Positions 30,421-40,646 of a stretch of 64,000 nucleotides of DNA are shown piece by piece. The stretch is from contig CAJXJZ010000001.1 in assembly GCA_913055745.1 (NCBI GenBank), positions 66,798 to 130,797 of the forward strand. Reading direction: 5' to 3'. The notes under the pieces are model-generated. The model had not been told where the DNA came from, searched no databases, and saw only the letters and a program-made list of their open reading frames with translations. Both the position numbers and the translations under genes were made by a program. The DNA comes from an uncultured bacterium (GTDB taxonomy: Bacteria > Hydrothermota > Hydrothermia > UBA1063 > CAJXJZ01). How positions within the stretch are numbered: the stretch's first letter is position 1; each line of letters begins with the position of its first letter.

Positions 30421-31467
30421 CTAAAAAATCGTCCATGGTGCTGGAATAAACAGTTCATTAAAAATCTCTATGGCATACCTATCTGTCATCCCAGATATAT
30501 AATCCCTGACAGCCTGCCAGGGCAGATAGTTTTTCTTCCTCTTTTTTATATCTTTATAAAACGGTATTTTGTCAAGGTGTTTCATAAAGTAGTTGAACAT
30601 AAACTCAATAATGTTTTTTGCCTTATCAGATTCAGACTTCACATATGGATTGAGATAAACCCTTTCCTTAAGAAAGTCCCTCATCTTCTTTACCATCTTA
30701 TCCATCTCTTCATCATAAGCCACCCTTTCATAATCATACTTTATAGTGGTTTCAATAATATTGGATACTATGGTAGAAATCCGCTCTCCATGTGTTCTTC
30801 CAAAAAAGTCAAGGAGTTCATCTGGCACATCCTCTATACTCAACACCTTGGCCCTTATTGCGTCATCCAAGTCATGGTTTAAATATGCCGCTATATCAGA
30901 TATCCTGACAACCTGACCTTCAAGCGTCCTGGGTACATCAGCATTCAAAATCTCCCCAAAACCCTTTGAATGCTTAACAATGCCCTCACGAACCTCCCAT
31001 GTAAGGTTAAGACCTATGCCATCTTTTTCTATATAATCCACCACCCTAAGGGACTGATAAGGATGGCGAAATCCACCATGTTCCTTTAAAAGTTCATTAA
31101 GAACAGCCTCTCCAGTATGTCCAAATGGCGTATGTCCAAGGTCATGACCAAGCGCTATAGCCTCTATTAAATCCTCATTCAATCTGAGTGCCCTTCCTAT
31201 GGTTCTTGCAATCTGAGCAACCTCAAGGGTATGGGTAAGCCTTGTTCTGTAATGGTCACCCACTGGCGATAAAAACACCTGTGTTTTGTGCTTTAGCCTT
31301 CTGAATGCCTTTGAATGAATAATCCTGTCTCTGTCTCTCTGATACTCGGTTCTAAATCTGCATGGAAGTTCTTTCCTTTTCCTTCCCCTTGTTTTATGAG
31401 ATTTTTGTGCCCTGGGATGTAGGAACTTCTCTTCTATCTCTTCATACCTTTCTCTGTACATACTCAA
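30421..31467 (-). CDS. dgt: Deoxyguanosinetriphosphate triphosphohydrolase-like HD protein
   Basis: [67 protein letters not shown]. Confidence 0.92.
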   Translation of the reverse strand: MSMYRERYEEIEEKFLHPRAQKSHKTRGRKRKELPCRFRTEYQRDRDRIIHSKAFRRLKHKTQVFLSPVGDHYRTRLTHTLEVAQIARTIGRALRLNEDLIEAIALGHDLGHTPFGHTGEAVLNELLKEHGGFRHPYQSLRVVDYIEKDGIGLNLTWEVREGIVKHSKGFGEILNADVPRTLEGQVVRISDIAAYLNHDLDDAIRAKVLSIEDVPDELLDFFGRTHGERISTIVSNIIETTIKYDYERVAYDEEMDKMVKKMRDFLKERVYLNPYVKSESDKAKNIIEFMFNYFMKHLDKIPFYKDIKKRKKNYLPWQAVRDYISGMTDRYAIEIFNELFIPAPWTIF

Positions 31468-32425
31468 GCACCTTTGAAATTATATCTTCTTTCTTTATCC
31501 CTTCTGCCTCTGCCCTGTAATTCAAAATCAATCTATGACGCAAGACATCGTATGCTATCTCATTTACCTCTTTTGTCGTAGCAACAGGCTTTCCATACAA
31601 AAGAGCAAGGGCTTTGGACGCAAGAATAAGATACTGAGAAGCACGAGGGCCTGCGCCATAAAGCACATAGTCTTTTACCTCTTTAATATGAGAATATAAG
31701 GGCCTTGTTTCTCTGGCTATATTAACTGCATATTCTGTCACATGCCTACCCACAGGCATAGAAAGCACAAGTTTTTGGTATGCAACAATATCCTCCTTCT
31801 TTACAATACGATGAATATCCTTTTCTTCGACTTGAGTAGTAAGTTCCACCACCTTGATCTCATCATCAAAATCAGGATAATCAATCACAATCTCAAGCAT
31901 AAATCTATCAAGTTGAGCCTCAGGCAAAGGATATGTGCCTTCCTGTTCTATAGGGTTTTGCGTTGCAATCACAGTAAATGGCCTGGGAAGTTCATAGGTT
32001 TTACCCTGCACTGTCACCCTTCTTTCCTGCATCGCCTCCAATAGTGCGGATTGGGTTTTAGGAGGCGTTCTATTTATCTCATCAGCAAGAATAAAATTAG
32101 CAAAAACAGGCCCCTTTACAAACCTAAAAAATCTCCTCCCTTTTTCGTCAGTATCAAGGATTTCAGTTCCAATTATATCAGATGGCATAAGGTCTGGTGT
32201 AAATTGAATACGGGAAAAATCAAGGTCAAGTATTTCAGAAAGTGTCTTTATCATACGGGTTTTTGCAAGGCCTGGCACGCCTGTTATAATAGAATGCCCC
32301 TCGCAGAGTAATGTTACAACAATCCTTTTAATAACTTCCTTCTGGCCAATAATCCTTTTTTCAATTTCTCTATTAAGGCCAGTCCAGAGTTTTGTAGCGT
32401 GTTCTATCTTCTCTTCTATATTCAT
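31442..32425 (-). CDS. MoxR-family AAA+ ATPase
   Basis: [70 protein letters not shown]. Confidence 0.94.
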   Translation of the reverse strand: MNIEEKIEHATKLWTGLNREIEKRIIGQKEVIKRIVVTLLCEGHSIITGVPGLAKTRMIKTLSEILDLDFSRIQFTPDLMPSDIIGTEILDTDEKGRRFFRFVKGPVFANFILADEINRTPPKTQSALLEAMQERRVTVQGKTYELPRPFTVIATQNPIEQEGTYPLPEAQLDRFMLEIVIDYPDFDDEIKVVELTTQVEEKDIHRIVKKEDIVAYQKLVLSMPVGRHVTEYAVNIARETRPLYSHIKEVKDYVLYGAGPRASQYLILASKALALLYGKPVATTKEVNEIAYDVLRHRLILNYRAEAEGIKKEDIISKVLEYVQRKV

Positions 32426-32527
32426 GTTTTCTATTATAAAGGCAAATAGACAAAACTCTAAAAAACATCATTAAGAATACCAAAAAGAAAAATCCCATAG
32501 CCATTTTTGAGAAAACTTGTGCATATC

Positions 32528-32567
32528 AAAAGCATTTGTATAAAATTCTATGCTTTTGCCTTATAAT
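32528..32567 (+). promoter_or_regulatory. Inverted repeat plus -10 element upstream of the restriction-modification operon
   Basis: AAAAGCAT (32528-32535) and ATGCTTTT (32550-32557) are perfect 8-bp arms; TATAAT at 32562-32567; SD GGAGG at 32578-32582. Confidence 0.5.
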
Positions 32568-32590
32568 ATCATAACTTGGAGGTATAAATT

Positions 32591-35437
32591 ATGACAAACA
32601 ATAGCGAAAACTTAAAAGAAAAACTAAAAAGCAAACTTAGGGAGATTTTTCAGTTTGAAAATGAAGATTTAGATTTTGGCATATATAGGATAATGAATTA
32701 CAAGCGAAAAGAAATTGAGAAATTTATTGAAGAAGAATTGATAGATAAAATTAAAAAACAGTTATCGTTATTGAGTGAAGAAGAAAGGAATAAGATTGAA
32801 GAGCAATTAAATGAGATCTCCTCTAAAAATGGCGTTAAGAAGTATTTAGAAGCACTTGAAAAAGGAGATGAAAATAGGACAAAGATTTATAGAGAAGACT
32901 TCACAGAGGATATTAAGAAGTATGAAAAACTAAAAAAACAGATGGAAGAAATTAGAATCTCAGAAGGTTTAGAAAAAGAGATTTACAATCACCTGATTAA
33001 TTTCTTTACAAGATACTATGACAATGGAGATTTTATAAGCAAGAGAAGGTATGGAAGGAAAATAAAGTATGTTGTCCCATACAATGGAGAAGAAGTTATT
33101 TTACACTGGGCAAATAAAGATCAATATTACATAAAAACTACTGAGTATTTTAGAAAATACACTTTTAGTGCCAAAGAATTAACTGTTAATTTCAGGGTTG
33201 TAGAAGCAGAAGAAGAGAAAGGCAATGCTAAAGCACAGGAAAAGAAGTTTTTTGTTTTGAATGAAAAGGTGTTTGATTTTAATGATGATAAGAAAGAGTT
33301 GAACATATATTTTGAGTATAGGGCTTTAACTGATGAGGAGAAAGAAAAATACAAGCAAGGCAATACGGTGTCTCAGGATAAAGCCAATGAGGAAACAGTA
33401 AAGATTTTGGAAGAGAAAATCCCGCAGAACAGTTTAGCAAGACTAATTTTTGAAAAAGAAGGAGATAAAACATTTATTGAAAGGCATCTTTACCGATACA
33501 CAAGAAGAAATACAACCGATTACTTTATTCATAAAGACTTAAAAGGTTTCTTAGAAAAGGAATTAGACTTCTACATTAAAAATGAGTTTTTACAATTGGA
33601 GGATTTACAGGTTTTGGACCAAAGCGGTTATTTTGATAAGTTAAGGCTTTACCTAATTGGAGTAAGGGCATTTAGGAATATTGCACTGAAGATAATTGAA
33701 TTTCTGGCACAGATAGAGAACTTTCAGAAGAAGATATGGGAGAAGAAGAAGTTTGTTATTGACACCCACTATGTAATAACTCTGGACAAAATAAAGGAAT
33801 ACGCAGGAGAGGAATTTTTAGAGAGTATTGTAGATGAGATTTTGAGCAATAAAAAGCAGTTAAAAGAATGGAAGGAACTGTTTGGAATTGAGGTTAAAAA
33901 GAAGGAAAATTTAATTAAAAATAATGGACAGTTGGAATTAAATGGAAAAAAATGGAAGAAATTGCCGATAGATACAAAATATTTTGATGAAGAGTTTAAG
34001 TGGAAGTTGCTGATTGCTTTATCAAAAAACAATAATTTAGACGATATATTAGACGGAGTTTTAATAAAATCAGAAAACTGGCAGGCTTTGAACTTGCTTT
34101 TTAATAAGTATTATGAAAAAGTGCAGACGATTTATATTGACCCGCCATTCAATACAGGAAGGGACTTTTTATATAAAGATAAATACAAAGATAGTAGCTG
34201 GTTAACTTTAATGGAGAACAGGATAAATTTATCTAAAGATTTGTTAAATGAAAAAGGAAGTATTTATGTTCATTTGGATTGGCATATGGAGCATCATGGA
34301 AAGATATTGATGGATGAGATTTTTGGGAAGGAGAATTTTAGGAATGAAATTATTTGGTATTACCCTGATAATTTTCAAGGGAACGTAAATAGATTTCCAA
34401 TAAATCATAACATTATATTTTTTTATACAAAAACTGATGATTACTTTTACCAAAGAATAAAAGAAAAGTTAGCTAAACCGATAAAGAGACCTACTCGTAT
34501 ATGGAATAAAAAAACTGAAAAACTTGAAATTCTAAGAGATAGAGAAGGAGATCCAATATATAAGGAATATAATGAAAAGTTTATTGATGATGTATGGATT
34601 ATAGCTCAAAGATCTACTGTTGTTTCTTCTAATAGTGAATTTTGGCCATTTGATACTCAAAAACCCGAAATTCTTCTCAAACGTGTCATAAAATCTACAT
34701 CCAACGAAGGAGATTTGGTTATGGACTTCTTCCTTGGTTCTGGTACAACAACAGCAGTAGCACATAAGATTAAAAGAAAATGGATTGGTGTAGAGATGGG
34801 AGAACATTTTTATAGTATAGTTTTACCAAGAATGAAAAAGGTTCTGTATTATGATAAATCTGGAATATCAAAGGAAAAAGATGTCAAAGAAATATACAAT
34901 CCAAAAACAGCAGGGGGATTTTTCAAATACCACACCTTAGAGCAATACGAAGATGCTTTAGAAAACATTGAATTTGAAGAGCCAAATAGTATGTTTTATA
35001 ATCTTCCTGATTACTTTGTTAAATACATGCTTGATTGGGAGACAAAGCAAAGCAAAACATTTCTCAATATTGATGAATTAAAAGATCCATTCAAGTATAA
35101 ACTTAAGATTATAGAAAATTATCAGCAAAAAATTGTTAACGTTGATTTAATAGAAACTTTTAACTATCTTTTAGGATTGGAGGTTAAAGCATACAAAGTC
35201 TTAAAAGATAATGAAAGAAAGTATATTTTTGTATTTGGCGAAAAAGAAGGGAAAAGAATAACGGTAGTTTGGAGAAGTGTAGAAAACATTGATTTTGAGA
35301 AAGACAAAGAAGTTATTGAAAAACATATAATGGATTTTAATCCAGATGATGTCTATATCAATGGAGATGCGGTGATTAAGAACTTTAAACCAATAGAACC
35401 TGAATTTAAATCGTTAATGATGGGAGGGTTAGAATGA
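32591..35437 (+). CDS. Type III-like restriction-modification methyltransferase (Mod), beta-class
   Basis: IYIDPPFNTGRDFLYKDKYKDSSWL (motif IV) precedes VMDFFLGSGTTTAVAH (motif I), giving beta-class motif order; 948 aa. Confidence 0.9.
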   Translation: MTNNSENLKEKLKSKLREIFQFENEDLDFGIYRIMNYKRKEIEKFIEEELIDKIKKQLSLLSEEERNKIEEQLNEISSKNGVKKYLEALEKGDENRTKIYREDFTEDIKKYEKLKKQMEEIRISEGLEKEIYNHLINFFTRYYDNGDFISKRRYGRKIKYVVPYNGEEVILHWANKDQYYIKTTEYFRKYTFSAKELTVNFRVVEAEEEKGNAKAQEKKFFVLNEKVFDFNDDKKELNIYFEYRALTDEEKEKYKQGNTVSQDKANEETVKILEEKIPQNSLARLIFEKEGDKTFIERHLYRYTRRNTTDYFIHKDLKGFLEKELDFYIKNEFLQLEDLQVLDQSGYFDKLRLYLIGVRAFRNIALKIIEFLAQIENFQKKIWEKKKFVIDTHYVITLDKIKEYAGEEFLESIVDEILSNKKQLKEWKELFGIEVKKKENLIKNNGQLELNGKKWKKLPIDTKYFDEEFKWKLLIALSKNNNLDDILDGVLIKSENWQALNLLFNKYYEKVQTIYIDPPFNTGRDFLYKDKYKDSSWLTLMENRINLSKDLLNEKGSIYVHLDWHMEHHGKILMDEIFGKENFRNEIIWYYPDNFQGNVNRFPINHNIIFFYTKTDDYFYQRIKEKLAKPIKRPTRIWNKKTEKLEILRDREGDPIYKEYNEKFIDDVWIIAQRSTVVSSNSEFWPFDTQKPEILLKRVIKSTSNEGDLVMDFFLGSGTTTAVAHKIKRKWIGVEMGEHFYSIVLPRMKKVLYYDKSGISKEKDVKEIYNPKTAGGFFKYHTLEQYEDALENIEFEEPNSMFYNLPDYFVKYMLDWETKQSKTFLNIDELKDPFKYKLKIIENYQQKIVNVDLIETFNYLLGLEVKAYKVLKDNERKYIFVFGEKEGKRITVVWRSVENIDFEKDKEVIEKHIMDFNPDDVYINGDAVIKNFKPIEPEFKSLMMGGLE

Positions 35438-35877
35438 ATAAAAAATATTTTGCTTATGGCTCCAATATGGATCAAGATCAGATGAAAAGTAGGTGTCCAG
35501 ATTCTAAATTTTTAACAGTTGTTTACCTTGAAAATTATAAGTTTGTTTATGATGGATATTCCAAAACATGGAAAGGTAGTGCAGCCAATATAGTACCTGA
35601 AAATGGCTCAATAGTTTGGGGCGTTTTATATTCTATCTCTGAAAATGATGAAAAAAACCTGGATGAAAAAGAGGGATACCGAAAAAATATATATAACAAG
35701 AAAGAAGTTATAGTAAAAGATAAAGATGGAAACAGTTATAAAGCTCTCGCTTATCTAAGACCACCCAAACCAAAGGGAAAACCATCAGATGCTTATGAAA
35801 AAAAGATAGTAGATGCCGCTAAAAAATTAAATTTTCCTGAACAATATATAAAAAAATACCTTATAGTAAGTGAATAG
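35434..35877 (+). CDS. Gamma-glutamylcyclotransferase-like (AIG2/GGCT fold) protein
   Basis: FAYGSNMDQDQMKSRCP (YGSN loop), LDEKEGYRKNIYNK (conserved Glu), VIVKDKDGNSYKALAYL. Confidence 0.85.
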   Translation: MNKKYFAYGSNMDQDQMKSRCPDSKFLTVVYLENYKFVYDGYSKTWKGSAANIVPENGSIVWGVLYSISENDEKNLDEKEGYRKNIYNKKEVIVKDKDGNSYKALAYLRPPKPKGKPSDAYEKKIVDAAKKLNFPEQYIKKYLIVSE

Positions 35878-35879
35878 CG

Positions 35880-38800
35880 ATGGAACTTGAAAGGCATTTA
35901 GTATTGAACAAATATTTTCTTAACCTCTTTGGTTTTAGCGATTTTAACGAGTTAAGAGAGAAATTAAAGGATACAGAAGAAGGTTATGATTCCAGAGGAA
36001 GAAGTTATTTTGTTGATGTATTGATAGGCTTAAAACCAGAATGGGAAGATTTACTTTTGAGATACGACGAAGCAATAAGAGAATATGTTGAAAGATTGAG
36101 ACACAACAGAAGGCAACCAAATTTCAATCTTAAATACTTTCAATATTTGGCTGTTCTATTCACTGAGATTTTCTTGGATAAGTATTATAACAATAGAGAC
36201 AGATTTATAAATGATCTAAATGAATTTTTAGAGAAATTTAATGATGAAAAGGGCATTGAAACACATCCTTTCACAGAAGAAGACCTAAGAAAGCTTGCCT
36301 TCTGGATGGCAACAGGAAGTGGGAAAACCCTTATAATGCACATAAACTACTGGCAGATTTTAAAGTATTCAAGGAATAATTGGGATAACATCATTCTCAT
36401 AACACCTAACGACGGATTATCAAGGCAACATTATGAAGAATTAAAATTAAGCGGTATTCCTTGCAAATTATATGATGGCAATATTAACAACTTAAAAACG
36501 AAAGATAAAGAGATTTTGGTTATAGATATTCATAAACTTACCAGGGAGAAAAAAGGTGAGGGAGTAAGTGTAGACATTTCTTATTTCGATGGTAAGAATT
36601 TAGTTTTCATTGATGAAGGGCATAAAGGAGCAGGAGGAGAAAAAGAAACAGGTTGGAAAAACATAAGAGAGGAAACAGCCAAGAATGGTTTTATTTTTGA
36701 ATACAGTGCTACCTTTGGCCAAATCATTGTATTTACAAAATCAGGGCGACCCAAGGGAGGAAAATCAAATCAAACCAACCTTGAACTGTATAATGAATAC
36801 ACCAAGGCAATAATTTTTAATTATTCTTACAAATACTTTTACACAGATGGATATGGCAAAGACTTTTATGTTTATAATATAAAAGAAGATGCATACACAG
36901 AAGAACAGAGGAACATGTTGCTTATTGCAGGTCTCTTATCTTTTTACGAACAACTTGTTATTTATAAAGAGCATAAAGAAGATTTAAGAGAATACAATAT
37001 AGAAAAACCATTATGGGTTTTCGTTGGCAGTAAAGTCACAGGAGAAGGTTTAAATTCAGATATCATAAAAATAATACAATTTTTCCATAAAATCATAAAA
37101 GATGAAAATTACTTGAAAGAGAATGCAGAGAAAATACTGAATGAAAAATCGGATCTTATTGATAATAAAGGAGATGATATTTTCAAAGGAAAGTTTGAAT
37201 ATATCAAAAACCGCAACATTGAAGATATCCTTGAAGATATTTATCAAAAAGTCTTTGGTGGAAAAGGTAGTTTGGAGGTTTATAACATAAAAAACGCAGA
37301 AGGAGAGATTGGACTCAAAACAGGTACCAGTGAGAAATATTTTGGTGTAATTAATGTAGGAGATACTAATGCCTTGAAAAAACTGATTTTAAAATCTGAT
37401 ATTGAAGTAAAAGAAGACCACTTCAGTCAGTCTCTGTTTTCTGAAATAAATGAAAATAGTTCGCATATAAATATTCTCATAGGTTCTAAAAAATTTATTG
37501 AAGGTTGGAACTCATGGCGTGTATCAAATATGGGATTGATTAACATGGGAAAAAGTGAAGGGCCACAAATTATTCAACTCTTTGGAAGAGGCGTGAGGCT
37601 TAAAGGAAAAGACTACTCTTTAAAAAGAGAACAAAATCCTGATTATACATTAAAGGTAATTCAAACCCTATTCATCTTTGGCTTGAACGCCGATTATATG
37701 AATGTATTCTTAAAGACAATAGAGAAGGAAGAAGTAGATTATGAAGAAATAACTATTCCAATAAGATTTAATATGCCAGAGAAATGGGAAGGGAAAATAT
37801 ACACTATAGAAACGAAAGACGATTTTGATTTTCTTAAGTATCCTGTCAAACTCACATTTGATGAAAATCTTCTCAAGAATATCAAAATAGATTTAAGGCC
37901 TAAAATCACAATGTCTCATGGATTAAAAGTTAAAGCAGTAGACACATCTATTGATCAATCCTTAGAAATACCAGAAAGTTTGCTTGATATGATTGACTGG
38001 AATGCCATTTATCTTGAAACAACAAGTTATAAAATAACAAAAGGATTTTATAACCTTACTCTTGATAAAAAAGTATTGAAAGAAATTATAAAGTCAAGAA
38101 AATATCAAGTTTTCATGAACAAAACAGATGGAATAGAAATTAAGAAAAGTAATAACAGATCTATTTTAGAAATAACATCTTTTGACGGCGTTATAAAATT
38201 ACACGAGATACTCCTTATGGTCATTAAAGACTACATCTTTAAATTCTACAGAAGAGAAGAAAAAAGAAAAACAATGGATTATTTAGAACCCAGGCCACTA
38301 ACAAGAGAGTATGAAAGTATGTTTCCAGAGAATAAAAAAATTATATTGAAAGTAAACAAAGAGATTATAAAAGACTTTGAAGACCTGATAAAGCAAATTG
38401 AAGAGTATAACAAGGATAAAAACAAAATACCAGATATTTTAAAATCAGATATTGATTATATTCCTACCATTTACTTTGATAAACACTTATATGCCCCATT
38501 AGTAACATACAAAGCAGGTAGAAAAGAAGATATTAAGTCAGTGCCTGTAAAACTGAATAGAGGTGAAACAAGTTTTATTAAAGATTTAAAGAACTTCATT
38601 AATCGTAACAAAAGTTTATTTGCAAACAATGAGATATTTTTACTGAGAAATCTTTCAAAAAGAGGTATAGGATTCTTTATGAGCGCTGGTTTCTATCCTG
38701 ATTTTATTATATGGGTCAAAGACAAAAACAAACAAAACATCATTTTTATTGACCCGAAAGGCATCAGGAATCTCGGTAATTTTGATGACGAAAAAATCCA

Positions 38801-39041
38801 GTTATGTGTTCATGATATTAAAGACATAGAGAGTAGAGTAAATGAGAAATTAAGCAATAAAAATGAAAAACTTAGCTTACACTTAGATGCCTTTATTATT
38901 TCTGTGTCTTCCTATGACGATGTTAAAACAACATTTGGAAATGGCGATTACTCCAAAGATGATTTTGAATCTCATAATATAATATTCCAGGAAAAGAGAG
39001 GATACATTGAAAAACTCTTTAAAAAGGCCAAAATATACTAA
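35880..39041 (+). CDS. Type III-like restriction endonuclease (Res): SF2 helicase with C-terminal PD-(D/E)XK-like segment
   Basis: Walker A FWMATGSGKTLIM, DEGH motif VFIDEGHKGAG, QLFGRGVRLKG motif VI, C-terminal PDFIIWVKDKNKQNIIFIDPKGI. Confidence 0.88.
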   Translation: MELERHLVLNKYFLNLFGFSDFNELREKLKDTEEGYDSRGRSYFVDVLIGLKPEWEDLLLRYDEAIREYVERLRHNRRQPNFNLKYFQYLAVLFTEIFLDKYYNNRDRFINDLNEFLEKFNDEKGIETHPFTEEDLRKLAFWMATGSGKTLIMHINYWQILKYSRNNWDNIILITPNDGLSRQHYEELKLSGIPCKLYDGNINNLKTKDKEILVIDIHKLTREKKGEGVSVDISYFDGKNLVFIDEGHKGAGGEKETGWKNIREETAKNGFIFEYSATFGQIIVFTKSGRPKGGKSNQTNLELYNEYTKAIIFNYSYKYFYTDGYGKDFYVYNIKEDAYTEEQRNMLLIAGLLSFYEQLVIYKEHKEDLREYNIEKPLWVFVGSKVTGEGLNSDIIKIIQFFHKIIKDENYLKENAEKILNEKSDLIDNKGDDIFKGKFEYIKNRNIEDILEDIYQKVFGGKGSLEVYNIKNAEGEIGLKTGTSEKYFGVINVGDTNALKKLILKSDIEVKEDHFSQSLFSEINENSSHINILIGSKKFIEGWNSWRVSNMGLINMGKSEGPQIIQLFGRGVRLKGKDYSLKREQNPDYTLKVIQTLFIFGLNADYMNVFLKTIEKEEVDYEEITIPIRFNMPEKWEGKIYTIETKDDFDFLKYPVKLTFDENLLKNIKIDLRPKITMSHGLKVKAVDTSIDQSLEIPESLLDMIDWNAIYLETTSYKITKGFYNLTLDKKVLKEIIKSRKYQVFMNKTDGIEIKKSNNRSILEITSFDGVIKLHEILLMVIKDYIFKFYRREEKRKTMDYLEPRPLTREYESMFPENKKIILKVNKEIIKDFEDLIKQIEEYNKDKNKIPDILKSDIDYIPTIYFDKHLYAPLVTYKAGRKEDIKSVPVKLNRGETSFIKDLKNFINRNKSLFANNEIFLLRNLSKRGIGFFMSAGFYPDFIIWVKDKNKQNIIFIDPKGIRNLGNFDDEKIQLCVHDIKDIESRVNEKLSNKNEKLSLHLDAFIISVSSYDDVKTTFGNGDYSKDDFESHNIIFQEKRGYIEKLFKKAKIY

Positions 39042-39074
39042 AACTGATTTTTCGGAAAAATTGCTCATAGCATT

Positions 39075-39103
39075 TTGATAGTTCCTTTAAACTGGTATAT
39101 AAT
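39075..39103 (+). promoter_or_regulatory. Sigma70-like promoter of lemA-htpX
   Basis: TTGATA (39075-39080), 17-bp spacer, TATAAT (39098-39103), immediately before ATG 39110. Confidence 0.7.
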
Positions 39104-39109
39104 TTTATT

Positions 39110-39655
39110 ATGGTCTATGTGATTGGCGTTTTAGTAGCATTAATAATTTACCTGATTATAATCTACAATTCCTTAGTCAAATTAAAAGTCAGAGTGAAAA
39201 ATGCATGGTCGCAGATAGATGTGCAATTAAAAAGAAGGCATGACCTTATCCCAAATCTTGTTAATACTGTTAAAGGTTATGCAAAACACGAGAGAGAACT
39301 CTTTGAAACCATTGCAAAATATAGGTCCATGGCTCAAAATGCAAAGAATATGAAAGAAATAGGAGAAAGTGAAGGGCACTTAACAGAAGCCATGCAAAAA
39401 CTCATTGCGATAGTTGAAAACTACCCCGAACTCAAGGCAAATGAAAACTTCTTACAACTCCAGGAGGAACTCGTATCAACAGAAAACAAAATAGCCTTTG
39501 CAAGACAGTTCTATAACGATACAGTAATGAAATACAACACCAGGATAGAGTCCTTCCCTTCAAACATCATAGCAGGGATGTTTAACTTTAAAAAGGCAGA
39601 CTTCTTGCTTTTCCCCGGTGAAAGGGAAAATGTGAATGTAAACTTTGCAGAATAA
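39110..39655 (+). CDS. lemA: LemA family protein
   Basis: YNSLVKLKVRVKNAWSQIDVQLKRRHDLIPNLVNTVKGYAKHERELFE; LVSTENKIAFARQFYNDTVMKYNTRIESFPSNIIAGMF. Confidence 0.95.
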   Translation: MVYVIGVLVALIIYLIIIYNSLVKLKVRVKNAWSQIDVQLKRRHDLIPNLVNTVKGYAKHERELFETIAKYRSMAQNAKNMKEIGESEGHLTEAMQKLIAIVENYPELKANENFLQLQEELVSTENKIAFARQFYNDTVMKYNTRIESFPSNIIAGMFNFKKADFLLFPGERENVNVNFAE

Positions 39656-39657
39656 CT

Positions 39658-40599
39658 ATGGATTTTTATGAAATAGCAGAAAGAAATAAAAGAAGAACCA
39701 TTGTTCTAATCTTAATTTTTACAGCCATTTTAGCATTTTTAGGTTATGTTTTGGATTTTTATTACTTTGGCAATAGATTCCCTTATCTTACAATATTAGC
39801 CATTTTTATAGGTGGGTTTCAGGCTTTCATTGGTTATGTAGCAGGGGATAAGATGGTCCTTCATTCTGTACAGGCAAGGCCTGCAAACCCAAACAATCTC
39901 AAAGAAAAACAACTCATTAACATTGTTGAAGAACTTTCAATAGCAGCAGGATTGCCCACACCCAAGGTCTATGTAATGGATGACCCTTCGCCCAATGCCT
40001 TTGCAACAGGAAGAGATCCAGCCCATGCATCTGTATGTGCCACCACAGGCCTCTTAGAAATGATGAACAGAGAGGAACTTCAAGGGGTAATGGGACATGA
40101 ACTCACACATGTAAGAGAAAGAGACATCCTGACTATGACCATGGTTGCCGCATTGGCAGGTGCAATTGGCATACTTGCAGCCATATCAAGAAATCTTATG
40201 TATTTTGGAGTAGGAAGGAGAGACCGTGACGATGATGATAACGGCGGCGGAGAAGGTAGGCTTATAATATTTATTATTTACATCATTCTCGCCATTTTAG
40301 CACCACTAATTGCAAATATTTTAGCACTTGCTGTATCTCGCTCAAGGGAGTATGCAGCAGACGCAGGAAGTGCTGAACTTACAAGAAACCCACTTGCACT
40401 TGCAAGCGCATTAAGAAAAATAAAAGATGGGCCTCCTATGAAACACAAAAATCACGGAGTTGCACATCTTTTTATATCAGACCCACATAAAAAAGGCATA
40501 TCAGAAAAAGACTCTCTATGGGCAAACCTCTTTGCAACCCATCCCCCCATTGAAAAACGCATAGCAATCCTTGAAAACATGGCCCATAAATACGCCTAA
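39658..40599 (+). CDS. htpX: HtpX-type membrane zinc metalloprotease
   Basis: VMGHELTHVRERDILTMT (HExxH), PTPKVYVMDDPSPNAFATGRDPAHASVC, SRSREYAADAGSAELTRNP. Confidence 0.94.
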   Translation: MDFYEIAERNKRRTIVLILIFTAILAFLGYVLDFYYFGNRFPYLTILAIFIGGFQAFIGYVAGDKMVLHSVQARPANPNNLKEKQLINIVEELSIAAGLPTPKVYVMDDPSPNAFATGRDPAHASVCATTGLLEMMNREELQGVMGHELTHVRERDILTMTMVAALAGAIGILAAISRNLMYFGVGRRDRDDDDNGGGEGRLIIFIIYIILAILAPLIANILALAVSRSREYAADAGSAELTRNPLALASALRKIKDGPPMKHKNHGVAHLFISDPHKKGISEKDSLWANLFATHPPIEKRIAILENMAHKYA

Positions 40600-40611
40600 G
40601 TGAAATAGGAC

Positions 40612-40640
40612 TTGACAATTCGGGCAAAATGCTTTATAAT
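40612..40640 (+). promoter_or_regulatory. Consensus sigma70 promoter
   Basis: TTGACA (40612-40617), 17-bp spacer, TATAAT (40635-40640), perfect consensus. Confidence 0.85.
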
Positions 40641-40646
40641 ATACAT

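Noticed and set aside
32591-39041. BREX or DISARM defence system
   Set aside because: No pglX/pglZ, brxC or drm-type genes are present; the mod and res motifs fit a type III-like restriction-modification pair.
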